From assembly GCA_023445955.1 (NCBI GenBank), contig JAEXJH010000266.1, positions 1 to 6,704 of the forward strand: a DNA stretch of 6,704 bases. The letters are read 5' to 3'. Below the pieces are notes generated by a model. It searched no databases and was not told the DNA's origin. It saw nothing but the letters and a program-made list of their open reading frames with translations. Positions 1 through 6,704 of the stretch are shown here, one piece after another (within the stretch, counting starts at the first letter, position 1; each line of letters opens with the position of its first letter). Both the position numbers and the translations under genes were made by a program. This DNA comes from Pseudomonadota bacterium (lineage in GTDB: Bacteria; Pseudomonadota; Alphaproteobacteria; Caulobacterales; Caulobacteraceae).

Positions 1-60
1 GATCTCCGCCCCGTTTGGGGGCGGACAGACCTCGCAGAGCGAGGTCAGGTGGGGGCCTGT
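1..60. repeat. Double-hairpin GC-rich intergenic repeat, left copy
   Basis: Two perfect palindromes lie side by side. The first is TCCGCCCC (5-12) with GGGGCGGA (18-25) around a GTTTG loop. The second is GACCTCGC (28-35) with GCGAGGTC (39-46) around an AGA loop. A GGTGGGGGC tail follows at 48-56. The repeat begins with GATCT at the window edge, so it may extend further left. It lies just past the 3' end of the cnoX operon on the opposite strand and could act as its terminator or protect the mRNA 3' end, although no T tract accompanies it. Position 6642 onward holds a second copy with the same layout but different arm sequences. From memory, short palindromic elements of this style are dispersed in Caulobacter-type genomes. 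Confidence 0.75.
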
Positions 61-66
61 GCGGCC

Positions 67-267
67 TTACTCGCTCAGCTCCCGCGCCTCTTCCGGCAGC
101 ATGATCGGCACGCCGTCGCGGATCGGATAGGCCAGCTTGGCCGAGCGGCTGATCAGTTCGCCCTTGGCGCGGTCGTATTCCAGCGGGCCACGGGTCACGG
201 GGCACACCAGCACTTCCAGCAGGCGCGGGTCGACATCGATCATCTGAGCGGGAGCGTCTTGGGTCAT
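67..267 (-). CDS. Trm112-family (YcaR/DUF343-like) small protein
   Basis: A 66-residue protein of the Trm112 family. The hallmarks are [14 protein letters not shown] (residues 16-29) and the C-terminal [16 protein letters not shown] stretch. Related proteins in yeast, archaea and some bacteria bind and stabilise SAM-dependent methyltransferases acting on rRNA, tRNA or release factors; the partner here is unknown. Zinc-binding members carry several cysteines, but only Cys22 is present here, so this is probably a non-zinc bacterial form. It is the last gene of a minus-strand operon, 9 nt behind the LON-domain gene. Its Shine-Dalgarno GAGAGG (277-272) overlaps the upstream TAG stop, which suggests translational coupling. 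The alternative start Met9 (position 243) has no visible ribosome site, so 267 is preferred. The family call is firm; the cellular role is not. Confidence 0.88.
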   Translation of the reverse strand: MTQDAPAQMIDVDPRLLEVLVCPVTRGPLEYDRAKGELISRSAKLAYPIRDGVPIMLPEEARELSE

Positions 268-276
268 GACGCCTCT

Positions 277-951
277 CTACTGGATCGAATGCGGTTCGTC
301 ATCGTCCCCGGCGGCCGCGTCGATCTCCAGCAGCGCGGTCAGGGTCGCCTTGCGTTCGAAGATGGTCTCGGCTTCCAGCAGGGCCTGCTTTTCCATCGGG
401 TCGAACGGCAGGGCCATGGCCAGACTGTTGATCAGGGCGTCCGACGGGGCGCTCTCGGCGTCGCCCCAGTCGATGGCCAGGCCGCGGTGGTCGAGATAGC
501 GGCGCAGGGCGGTCAGCAGCCGGTCGATGTCGGGCGCGGTCCGTTCGCCGACCGCCGCGTCCTCGCGCAGGTCGGGCTCAAAGGGCGCGAAGTCGGCGCG
601 GACCTGGCGATAGGGCGTGCGCACCGGCAGCTCGTCGCCGGCCCTGAAGCGGCAGACGCCGGTCAGGGTGATCAGGTAGCGGCCGTCGCTGGTCTCGGCG
701 AAGCTGGTCACCCGGCCGGCGCAGCCGACGGGAGCCAGCGACGGGCGCTGCTCGTCGGCGCCCGGATGCGGGCGGGTCTGGATCATGCCGATGATCCGCT
801 CGCCCGACATGGCGTCGTCCAGCATGTTCAGGTAGCGGGGCTCGAAGATGTTCAGCGGCAGCTGGCCGCCGGGCAGCAGCAGCACGCCGTCCAGCGGGAA
901 CACGGGGATCACCAAAGGCAGGTCGCCAAGCTTTCGGTAGGCCGCCGGCAT
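277..951 (-). CDS. LON peptidase substrate-binding (N-domain) protein
   Basis: A 224-residue stand-alone LON N-terminal domain protein. The signature PVFPLDGVLLLPGG (residues 16-29) followed by PLNIFEPRY (32-40) is typical. A beta-rich half ends near residue 125, and a helical segment covers roughly 135-210. No Walker ATPase motif and no Ser-Lys protease domain are present, so it is not a protease by itself. In Lon this domain recognises substrates. The free-standing form is common in alphaproteobacteria and its function is not established; a role in substrate or partner binding is inference. It sits between cnoX (18 nt upstream) and the Trm112-like gene (9 nt downstream) on one strand, so one transcript is likely. 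The start is supported by AGGGAG (963-958), 6 nt before the ATG. The acidic tail DDDEPHSIQ is probably disordered. Confidence 0.93.
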   Translation of the reverse strand: MPAAYRKLGDLPLVIPVFPLDGVLLLPGGQLPLNIFEPRYLNMLDDAMSGERIIGMIQTRPHPGADEQRPSLAPVGCAGRVTSFAETSDGRYLITLTGVCRFRAGDELPVRTPYRQVRADFAPFEPDLREDAAVGERTAPDIDRLLTALRRYLDHRGLAIDWGDAESAPSDALINSLAMALPFDPMEKQALLEAETIFERKATLTALLEIDAAAGDDDEPHSIQ

Positions 952-969
952 TCAGCGCTCCCTTTTTCT

Positions 970-1884
970 CTAGCTGAACAGGATCGAAGACAGTCGCCGC
1001 CGGCCCCGCTTGGCCACTTCGGACGTGGGTCCGGCGGCCTCGAACACGGTCATCAACTGCTTGCGCGCCGCGTCGTCGTTCCACGCACGATCGCGCTCTA
1101 TGATGGTCAGAAGATGGTCGGCGGCCTCTTGCAGGCGTCCGGTCCCGGCCAGGGCCTTGGCCAGTTCCAGGCGGGCCTCGTGATCGTCGGCGTTGGCGGC
1201 CAGGCGCTTTTCGAAGGCGGCGGTTTCCGACGGCGCGTCTTCGGCCAGCGCCAGCGCGGCGCGGGCGGCGTCCAGGTCGGGATCCTTGGCGTCGGCGGGA
1301 GCCATGGCGACCACCTCGGCCGCGCCCTCCAGGTCGCCGCCCATCAGATAGGCGCGGGCCATGCCGCCCAGGGCCTTGATGTTGGTCGGGTCGGTGTTCA
1401 GGGCCTGGGCGAAGGCCTGGGCCGCGCCGCCGACATCGCCGATCTCCAGCGATTCCTTGCCCAGGGCGACCAGCTCCTCGATGGCGCTGGCGCCTTCGGC
1501 TCCGGCCAGCTTCTCGACGAAGGCGCGGACCTGGCTCTCGGGCAGCGCGCCCTGGAAGGCGTCGACCGGGCGACCATCGACAAAGGCGTAGACGGTCGGG
1601 ATCGACTGCACGCGCAGCTGGCCGGCGAAGCCCGGATTGGCGTCGACGTCGATCTTGGCCAGCTTCACCGCGCCATTGGCGGCGGCGACGGTCTTTTCCA
1701 GGGCCGGGGTCAGCTGGCGGCACGGGCCGCACCAGGTGGCCCAGAAGTCGACGATGACGGGCTGGGTCTTGGAGGCCTCGATCACGTCGGCCATGAAGCT
1801 GGCGTCGGTGCCGTCCTTGATGTGGTCGCCCATACTCGGCGTGGAGTGAGCGGGCGCAGCGGGCTTTTCGCCGATCAGGGACAT
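970..1884 (-). CDS. cnoX: CnoX-type chaperedoxin (thioredoxin + TPR, YbbN family)
   Basis: A 304-residue protein: a roughly 28-residue N-terminal extension, a thioredoxin domain (about 29-125) and a helical TPR-like region (about 130-300). The active site is WCGPC with Cys52 and Cys55; VDFWATWC precedes it and the cis-proline is Pro96 in QSIPT. CnoX/YbbN holds unfolding proteins, protects them from overoxidation and hands them to folding chaperones in the cytoplasm. E. coli CnoX lacks the first cysteine and has no reductase activity, whereas the Caulobacter protein retains CxxC and is reported as redox-active, which fits this sequence. The start at 1884 has GAGAG (1894-1890) 5 nt upstream; the frame runs open further upstream but that part overlaps proXp-ala out of frame and looks noncoding. 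Met18 (1833) is a weaker alternative. This is the first gene of the cnoX-LON-Trm112 operon. Confidence 0.92.
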   Translation of the reverse strand: MSLIGEKPAAPAHSTPSMGDHIKDGTDASFMADVIEASKTQPVIVDFWATWCGPCRQLTPALEKTVAAANGAVKLAKIDVDANPGFAGQLRVQSIPTVYAFVDGRPVDAFQGALPESQVRAFVEKLAGAEGASAIEELVALGKESLEIGDVGGAAQAFAQALNTDPTNIKALGGMARAYLMGGDLEGAAEVVAMAPADAKDPDLDAARAALALAEDAPSETAAFEKRLAANADDHEARLELAKALAGTGRLQEAADHLLTIIERDRAWNDDAARKQLMTVFEAAGPTSEVAKRGRRRLSSILFS

Positions 1885-1915
1885 CGGGTCTCTCGTGTAC
1901 TCAAGGTAGGGAACG

Positions 1916-1942
1916 CTCGAAGGCGCAAGATGGTCCTTCGAG
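1916..1942. repeat. Perfect 27-bp dyad CTCGAAGG-N11-CCTTCGAG
   Basis: Eight-base perfect arms (1916-1923 and 1935-1942) flank an 11-nt spacer in the 98-nt gap between proXp-ala and cnoX, about 32-58 nt upstream of the cnoX start. In RNA it could form a hairpin in the cnoX leader or a 3' structure of proXp-ala; in DNA it has the size of a dimeric regulator site. A second, weaker inverted pair, TTCGC (1963-1967) with GCGAA (1975-1979), lies nearer the proXp-ala stop. Together they could be a decayed dispersed repeat. No T tract follows, so simple intrinsic termination is unlikely. Confidence 0.6.
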
Positions 1943-1982
1943 AAGCGGTGCGCAATGTCCTGTTCGCGTCTGAGGCGAAGGC

Positions 1983-2486
1983 TCAGACCACTTCCATCGC
2001 ATCGAAATCCACGATCATCGGCGTGATCCCCAGCGCGGCCAGGAACTTGCGGAAATCGGCCTGGGACACCGCCGTGGTGGCGTCGTTGCCCAGCGGGTGG
2101 AAGTTGACCGGGTCGCTGTCGGCCAACGCCTTGTCGAGCACGAAGCGCACCTGCCGATCGGCGTCGTTGATCAGGCCGAAGGCCGTCACCGAGCCCGGGG
2201 TCACGCCCAGGGTCTGGACCATCATCTCCTGCGGGCCGAACGAAAGCCGGCCCGAGCCGATCACGTGGTGCAGCTTCTTCAGGTCGATGGTCGTCTCGCC
2301 CAGGGCCGAGATCAGCCATAGCTGGCCCTTGGCGTCCTTGAGGAACAGGTTCTTGGTATGGCCGCCCGGCAGGGCCGCCTTGATCTCCAATCCCTCCTCG
2401 ACGCGGAACACCGGCGGATGGTCCAGCGTGGTGTGAGCGACGCCGTGAGCGTCGAAGAAGGCGAACAGGGCGGCTCTGGTCTTCAT
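1983..2486 (-). CDS. proXp-ala: Ala-tRNA(Pro) deacylase ProXp-ala (YbaK/INS superfamily)
   Basis: A 167-residue single-domain member of the YbaK/INS trans-editing family. It hydrolyses Ala-tRNA(Pro) mischarged by prolyl-tRNA synthetase and so prevents alanine-for-proline errors. Free-standing copies are typical where ProRS lacks a working insertion editing domain, as in Caulobacter and other alphaproteobacteria. The visible key positions are Lys45-Asn46 in GGHTKNLFL and His130 in NFHPLGN, matching the residues described as important in the characterised Caulobacter enzyme. The full-length fold is present, ending in [14 protein letters not shown]. It is transcribed away from the DUF6065 gene across a 72-nt spacer and lies 98 nt upstream of cnoX on the same strand. 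The ribosome site is weak (AGAG about 5 nt before the ATG). The proline-type rather than Cys-tRNA editing call rests on the K-N/H signature and the family tail. Confidence 0.93.
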   Translation of the reverse strand: MKTRAALFAFFDAHGVAHTTLDHPPVFRVEEGLEIKAALPGGHTKNLFLKDAKGQLWLISALGETTIDLKKLHHVIGSGRLSFGPQEMMVQTLGVTPGSVTAFGLINDADRQVRFVLDKALADSDPVNFHPLGNDATTAVSQADFRKFLAALGITPMIVDFDAMEVV

Positions 2487-2496
2487 GCGGCTCTAC

Positions 2497-2525
2497 TAGA
2501 CGGCCGGAGGCCCTCAGCCTAGACC
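2497..2525 (+). promoter_or_regulatory. Candidate housekeeping (sigma-73-type) promoter for the DUF6065 gene
   Basis: TAGACGG (2497-2503), a 14-nt spacer and CCTAGACC (2518-2525) resemble the Caulobacter housekeeping consensus TTGACGS-N10-14-GCTANAWC, with 6 of 7 matches in the -35 and 5 of 7 specified positions in the -10. Transcription would start near 2531, leaving a leader of about 28 nt. The leader contains AAGGA (2549-2553), a good Shine-Dalgarno 5 nt before the ATG at 2559. The element is found by eye only. Confidence 0.4.
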
Positions 2526-2558
2526 TGAGTCCGGGCAGGAAAACCAATAAGGACCGGC

Positions 2559-3305
2559 ATGGAACTGGAGTGCTATCCCACCGAGAACCGTCCGCCGGAG
2601 ATCGTGCCGGGGCGCCCGCAGCGGGCGTGGATGGATCACTTCGCCGACCGCCATCCCTATCGCTGCCTGCCGCTGACCATGGCCAACACCACCGGCTGGG
2701 ACATCATCTGCCCGGTCGGCTTCTCGATGACCTGGGACGGCGGGGCGCACCAGGAGTGCATCAAGTTCCAGCCCGACCATCCGTATCCGGGCTTCACCGA
2801 CTTCGTGAAGACGCACTTCACGCGGGGCGTGGTGACCTTCCACACCGGCTATCTCTTCCGCACGCCGCCGGGCTGGTCGCTGATGGCCATGGGCCCGCCC
2901 AACCACGTCAAGGACGGCATCCAGCCGCTGGCGGGGGTGATCGAGACCGACTGGCTGCCGTTCCCCTTCACGATGAACTGGATCTTCACCCGCCCCGGCA
3001 CGGTGCGGTTCGAGAAGGGCGAGACCTTCTGCTTCATCATGCCGATCCAGGACAAGCCGATGGAGGCCTTCCAGCCGGTGATCCGCTCGATGAACTCCAA
3101 CCCCGACCTGCGCCGCCAGTACGATGTCTGGGCCGAGAAGCGGAGCGAGTTCAACGCCCTGATCTTCAAGCGCGACCCGGAGGCCACCAAGGAGGCCTGG
3201 CAGCGCTTCTACTTCAAGGGCGAGTACCCCGAGGAGATCAAGGCCGAGGCCCCTAGCCACCACGTCAACAAGCGGCGGATGAAGGCCCCGAAGGTGGGGG
3301 CTTAA
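2559..3305 (+). CDS. DUF6065 family protein, function unknown
   Basis: A 248-residue protein that I recognise as DUF6065. The family features are the start MELECYP, the early [14 protein letters not shown] stretch, [19 protein letters not shown] (residues 34-52), TWDGG (58-62) and [15 protein letters not shown] followed by [14 protein letters not shown]. It is rich in Trp, Phe and Pro, has no signal peptide or membrane segment, and looks like a compact cytoplasmic domain with a basic helical tail (KRRMKAPK). No characterised member is known to me. His and Cys residues are scattered (Cys5, Cys36, Cys51) with no motif firm enough to assign a metal or an activity. The start is supported by AAGGA 5 nt upstream. 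It is the only plus-strand gene in the left part of the window, is divergent from proXp-ala and ends in a 4-bp overlap with convergent glmM. It is probably monocistronic. Confidence 0.88.
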   Translation: MELECYPTENRPPEIVPGRPQRAWMDHFADRHPYRCLPLTMANTTGWDIICPVGFSMTWDGGAHQECIKFQPDHPYPGFTDFVKTHFTRGVVTFHTGYLFRTPPGWSLMAMGPPNHVKDGIQPLAGVIETDWLPFPFTMNWIFTRPGTVRFEKGETFCFIMPIQDKPMEAFQPVIRSMNSNPDLRRQYDVWAEKRSEFNALIFKRDPEATKEAWQRFYFKGEYPEEIKAEAPSHHVNKRRMKAPKVGA

Positions 3306-4648
3306 GCCGCCTTCACCGCGCTGACGATCGACTTCACCACCTTCTTCACCAGGGCCGGGTCGTCGCCCTCGGCCATGATGCGGATCAGCGGTTCGGTGCC
3401 GGAGGCGCGCACGACGATGCGGCCGGCGCCGTTCAGCTGGCTCTCGCCGTCGGCGATGGCCTCCTTGACCGCCTTGGCCTCCAGCGGCTTGCCGCCGGCG
3501 AAGCGGACGTTTTCCAGCAGCTGCGGCACCGGCTCGAACTGGCGGCCCAGGAGGCTCATCGGCTTGCCGGTCTGGATCATCACCGCCAGCACCTGCAGGG
3601 CGGCGATCAGGCCGTCGCCGGTGGTGGAGAGGTCCGACAGGATCAGGTGGCCCGACTGCTCGCCGCCCAGGTTGAAGCCGCCCTCGCGCATGCGCTGCAT
3701 GACGTAGCGGTCGCCGACCGCGGTGCGCTCCAGGGAGAGGCCCAGGCCGTTCAGCTGGCGCTCGAGGCCCAGGTTCGACATCACGGTGGCCACGACGCCG
3801 CCGCCCTTCAGGGTCCCGGTGCTGGCCAGGTGCGAGGCGATGATGGCCATGATCTGGTCGCCGTCGACCACCACGCCCTTCTCGTCGCAGATCACCAGGC
3901 GGTCGGCGTCGCCGTCCAGGGCGATGCCGATGTCGGCGCGGTACTCGCGGACCATCTTGGCCATGGCCTCGGGATGGGTCGAGCCGCACTCCTCGTTGAT
4001 GTTGGTGCCGTCGGGATTGTCGCCCAGCGCGATGACCTCGGCCCCCAGCTCGTACAGAGCGGTCGGGGCGACCTTGTAGGCCGCGCCGTTGGCGCAATCG
4101 ATGACGACGCGCAGGCCCGACAGGTTCAGGTGGCGCGGGAAGGTCGCCTTGACGATCTCGACATAGCGGGCCTGGGCGTCGTCAATGCGCTTGACGCGGC
4201 CCAGCTCACGCGGGGCGGCCAGACCCTCCTGCAGCCCCTCGTCCATCAGGGCCTCGATCTTCAGTTCCTGTTCGTCGGAGAGCTTGTAGCCGTCGGGGCC
4301 GAACAGCTTGATGCCGTTGTCGGCGAAGTTGTTGTGGCTGGCCGAGATCATGATCCCGAGGTCGGCGCGCATCGAGCGGGTCATCATGGCCACGGCCGGC
4401 GTCGGCAGCGGGCCGAACAGGCGCACGTCCATGCCGACGCTGGTCAGGCCGGCCACCAGGGCGGGCTCGATCATGTAGCCCGACAGGCGGGTGTCCTTGC
4501 CGATCACCACCAGGTGGCGGCGCTCGTCCTGCGAGCGGAACAGCTTGCCGGCGGCGAGGCCGACGCGCAGGGCGACCTCGGCGGTCATGGGGTGCTTGTT
4601 GGCTTGGCCCCGGATGCCGTCGGTGCCGAAATAGGCGCGCTTGCTCAT
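3302..4648 (-). CDS. glmM: Phosphoglucosamine mutase GlmM
   Basis: A 448-residue, full-length member of the alpha-D-phosphohexomutase family. It converts glucosamine-6-phosphate to glucosamine-1-phosphate in the cytoplasm, the second step towards UDP-GlcNAc for peptidoglycan and lipopolysaccharide. The sequence opens with YFGTDGIRG (6-14). The phosphoserine loop is ISASHNN with catalytic Ser104, the Mg2+ loop is DGDADR (245-250), the sugar-binding loop is GGEQSGH (328-334) and the C-terminal phosphate site is [10 protein letters not shown] (414-423). GGEQSGH and RASGTEP separate GlmM from phosphoglucomutase/phosphomannomutase relatives. No Shine-Dalgarno of standard strength is seen; a purine run (AAAAAGA) precedes the ATG by a few bases. 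It diverges from glmS, which makes its substrate, and overlaps the convergent DUF6065 stop by 4 bp. Confidence 0.98.
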   Translation of the reverse strand: MSKRAYFGTDGIRGQANKHPMTAEVALRVGLAAGKLFRSQDERRHLVVIGKDTRLSGYMIEPALVAGLTSVGMDVRLFGPLPTPAVAMMTRSMRADLGIMISASHNNFADNGIKLFGPDGYKLSDEQELKIEALMDEGLQEGLAAPRELGRVKRIDDAQARYVEIVKATFPRHLNLSGLRVVIDCANGAAYKVAPTALYELGAEVIALGDNPDGTNINEECGSTHPEAMAKMVREYRADIGIALDGDADRLVICDEKGVVVDGDQIMAIIASHLASTGTLKGGGVVATVMSNLGLERQLNGLGLSLERTAVGDRYVMQRMREGGFNLGGEQSGHLILSDLSTTGDGLIAALQVLAVMIQTGKPMSLLGRQFEPVPQLLENVRFAGGKPLEAKAVKEAIADGESQLNGAGRIVVRASGTEPLIRIMAEGDDPALVKKVVKSIVSAVKAA

Positions 4649-4678
4649 GGTCTTTTTGTCGTCTCTTGTGGGCCGTGC

Positions 4679-4700
4679 TTCGGACGCGAAACGATCCGAA
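4679..4700. promoter_or_regulatory. Dyad TTCGGA-N10-TCCGAA in the glmM leader region
   Basis: Perfect 6-bp arms (4679-4684 and 4695-4700) lie around a 10-nt spacer, 31-52 nt before the glmM ATG. The 22-bp symmetric layout fits an operator for a dimeric helix-turn-helix repressor. If transcription starts upstream, it would instead be a stem with a 10-nt loop in the glmM 5' leader. No specific regulator can be named from the sequence. Confidence 0.4.
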
Positions 4701-4722
4701 ATGCAGATTTACGAGAGGTGGT

Positions 4723-4740
4723 CTTTAGCCGGTGCTAAAG
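4723..4740. promoter_or_regulatory. Dyad CTTTAGC-N4-GCTAAAG between glmM and glmS
   Basis: Perfect 7-bp arms (4723-4729 and 4734-4740) lie around CGGT, near the middle of the divergent spacer. A further half-copy, CTAAAGG (4764-4770), repeats 4735-4741 at a 29-bp interval, close to three helical turns. This could be an operator that controls both directions. The arms also resemble part of the GCTANAWC -10 element, so the symmetry may simply reflect two opposed -10 boxes. Confidence 0.45.
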
Positions 4741-4794
4741 GCGCCTCACGCAGATCATCGCGTCTAAAGGGATAATCCTGTCGACGCGTTCTAC

Positions 4795-4800
4795 AAGGGA
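4795..4800 (+). promoter_or_regulatory. Ribosome binding site that fixes the glmS start
   Basis: AAGGGA ends 9 nt before the ATG at 4810. An out-of-frame ATG at 4803 is only 2 nt from this site and leads into a spurious frame. The start at 4810 is certain because Cys must follow Met directly to become the N-terminal nucleophile of GlmS. Confidence 0.8.
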
Positions 4801-4809
4801 TCATGGCCC

Positions 4810-6630
<1,821 letters not shown>

Positions 6631-6631
6631 G

Positions 6632-6672
6632 GCCGACAGGGGATCTGCTCCCCCTTTGGGGGAGCTGTCGGC
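6632..6672 (+). terminator. Nested hairpin after glmS, probable terminator or 3' stabiliser
   Basis: Starting 1 nt past the glmS stop, GCCGACA (6632-6638) pairs with TGTCGGC (6666-6672). Inside it, GCTCCCCC (6647-6654) pairs with GGGGGAGC (6658-6665) around TTT. The two stems would stack directly on one side, with an 8-nt bulge on the other, giving 15 pairs. There is no T tract afterwards, so it may need Rho or may mainly block 3' exonucleases. Confidence 0.55.
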
Positions 6673-6704
6673 AAAGCCGAGTGAGGGGGCAGCGTGGCCT
6701 ATGC
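6642..6704. repeat. Double-hairpin GC-rich intergenic repeat, right copy
   Basis: This copy has the same layout and orientation as the repeat at 1-60: GATCT (6642-6646), a first hairpin with a TTT loop (6647-6665), a second hairpin TCGGC-AAA-GCCGA (6668-6680), then GTGAGGGGGC (6681-6690). The sequence beyond the tail also resembles the left copy, with GGCCT at 6696-6700 against 63-67. Loops and tail are conserved while stem sequences differ. The right edge is cut by the window end, and no gene start can be supported in these last bases. Confidence 0.7.

Larger units (their letters stand above)
4649..4809. promoter_or_regulatory. Shared divergent control region of glmM and glmS
   Basis: This 161-nt spacer must carry the promoters of both genes. 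The hexamer CTAAAG occurs three times: at 4735-4740 and 4764-4769 on the plus strand and at 4728-4723 on the minus strand. Weak matches to the Caulobacter consensus can be placed back to back: CTCACGC (4745-4751)-N11-TCTAAAGG (4763-4770) towards glmS, and GTGAGGC (4749-4743)-N13-GCTAAAGA (4729-4722) towards glmM. Their -35 boxes would overlap. GATAAT at 4771-4776 is another -10 candidate for glmS. The region is clearly regulatory by position; the exact elements are tentative. Confidence 0.5.

Noticed and set aside
49..2436. A 795-codon plus-strand open frame running antisense across cnoX, LON, Trm112 and proXp-ala
   Set aside because: Its translation is low-complexity (rich in Gly, Gln, Arg and Ala) with no domain, it crosses four recognised genes and their spacers, and it arises because high GC makes stops rare in the complementary frame.
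2513..2529. CTCAG-N7-CTGAG inverted pair in the proXp-ala/DUF6065 spacer
   Set aside because: Five-base arms are expected by chance at this GC content, and the pair overlaps the better-supported promoter match.
1885..2547. A 221-residue N-terminal extension of cnoX
   Set aside because: The extension is out of frame with proXp-ala, which occupies the same strand and has a convincing sequence. The CnoX start at 1884 has a Shine-Dalgarno and gives the normal family length.
2514..4097. A 527-codon minus-strand frame
   Set aside because: It overlaps glmM in another frame and runs antisense to DUF6065; its composition is Arg/Gly/Pro-rich with no motifs.
3647..4738. A 363-codon plus-strand frame antisense to glmM
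   Set aside because: It is a mirror of glmM codon bias: repetitive Val/Gly/Ala/His content, no domain, no ribosome site.
4649..4809. glmS-type ribozyme or another riboswitch upstream of glmS
   Set aside because: The leader is short, with no ribozyme core or extended conserved pairing; only the short dyads are visible, and the ribozyme is characteristic of Firmicutes.

Overview
The window is 6.7 kb of dense, GC-rich bacterial chromosome with ordinary housekeeping content. Three things point to an alphaproteobacterium, most likely Caulobacter or a close relative: strong G/C bias at third codon positions, which opens long spurious antisense frames; a thioredoxin-TPR / LON-domain / Trm112-like trio; and a CnoX with an intact CGPC motif together with a free-standing ProXp-ala. 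A good match to the Caulobacter housekeeping promoter consensus fits this. The assignment comes from protein and motif recognition, not from a search.

Layout: positions 1-66 hold a double-hairpin intergenic repeat. Positions 67-1884 (minus strand) form a tight three-gene operon, transcribed cnoX, then a LON-domain protein, then a Trm112-like protein. After a 98-nt spacer with a perfect 27-bp dyad comes proXp-ala (1983-2486, minus), an Ala-tRNA(Pro) deacylase. A 72-nt divergent spacer separates it from a DUF6065-family gene (2559-3305, plus), which meets glmM (3302-4648, minus) tail to tail; the two stop codons share one TTAA. A 161-nt divergent control region separates glmM from glmS (4810-6630, plus). 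A second copy of the double-hairpin repeat follows glmS and runs to about the end of the window.

Functionally there are two themes. GlmS (fructose-6-P + Gln to glucosamine-6-P) and GlmM (glucosamine-6-P to glucosamine-1-P) are the first two dedicated steps towards UDP-GlcNAc for peptidoglycan and lipopolysaccharide. They diverge from a shared promoter region that contains two dyads, so joint control is plausible. The minus-strand genes at 67-2486 lean towards translation quality and proteostasis: Ala-tRNA(Pro) proofreading, a redox-active holdase, a stand-alone LON N-domain and a small Trm112-like protein.

I found no new enzyme system, mobile element, CRISPR array, tRNA or rRNA. The items most worth a second look are non-coding: the paired repeats with covarying arms, the dyads in the glmM/glmS and proXp-ala/cnoX spacers, and the uncharacterised DUF6065 gene with its own recognisable promoter.
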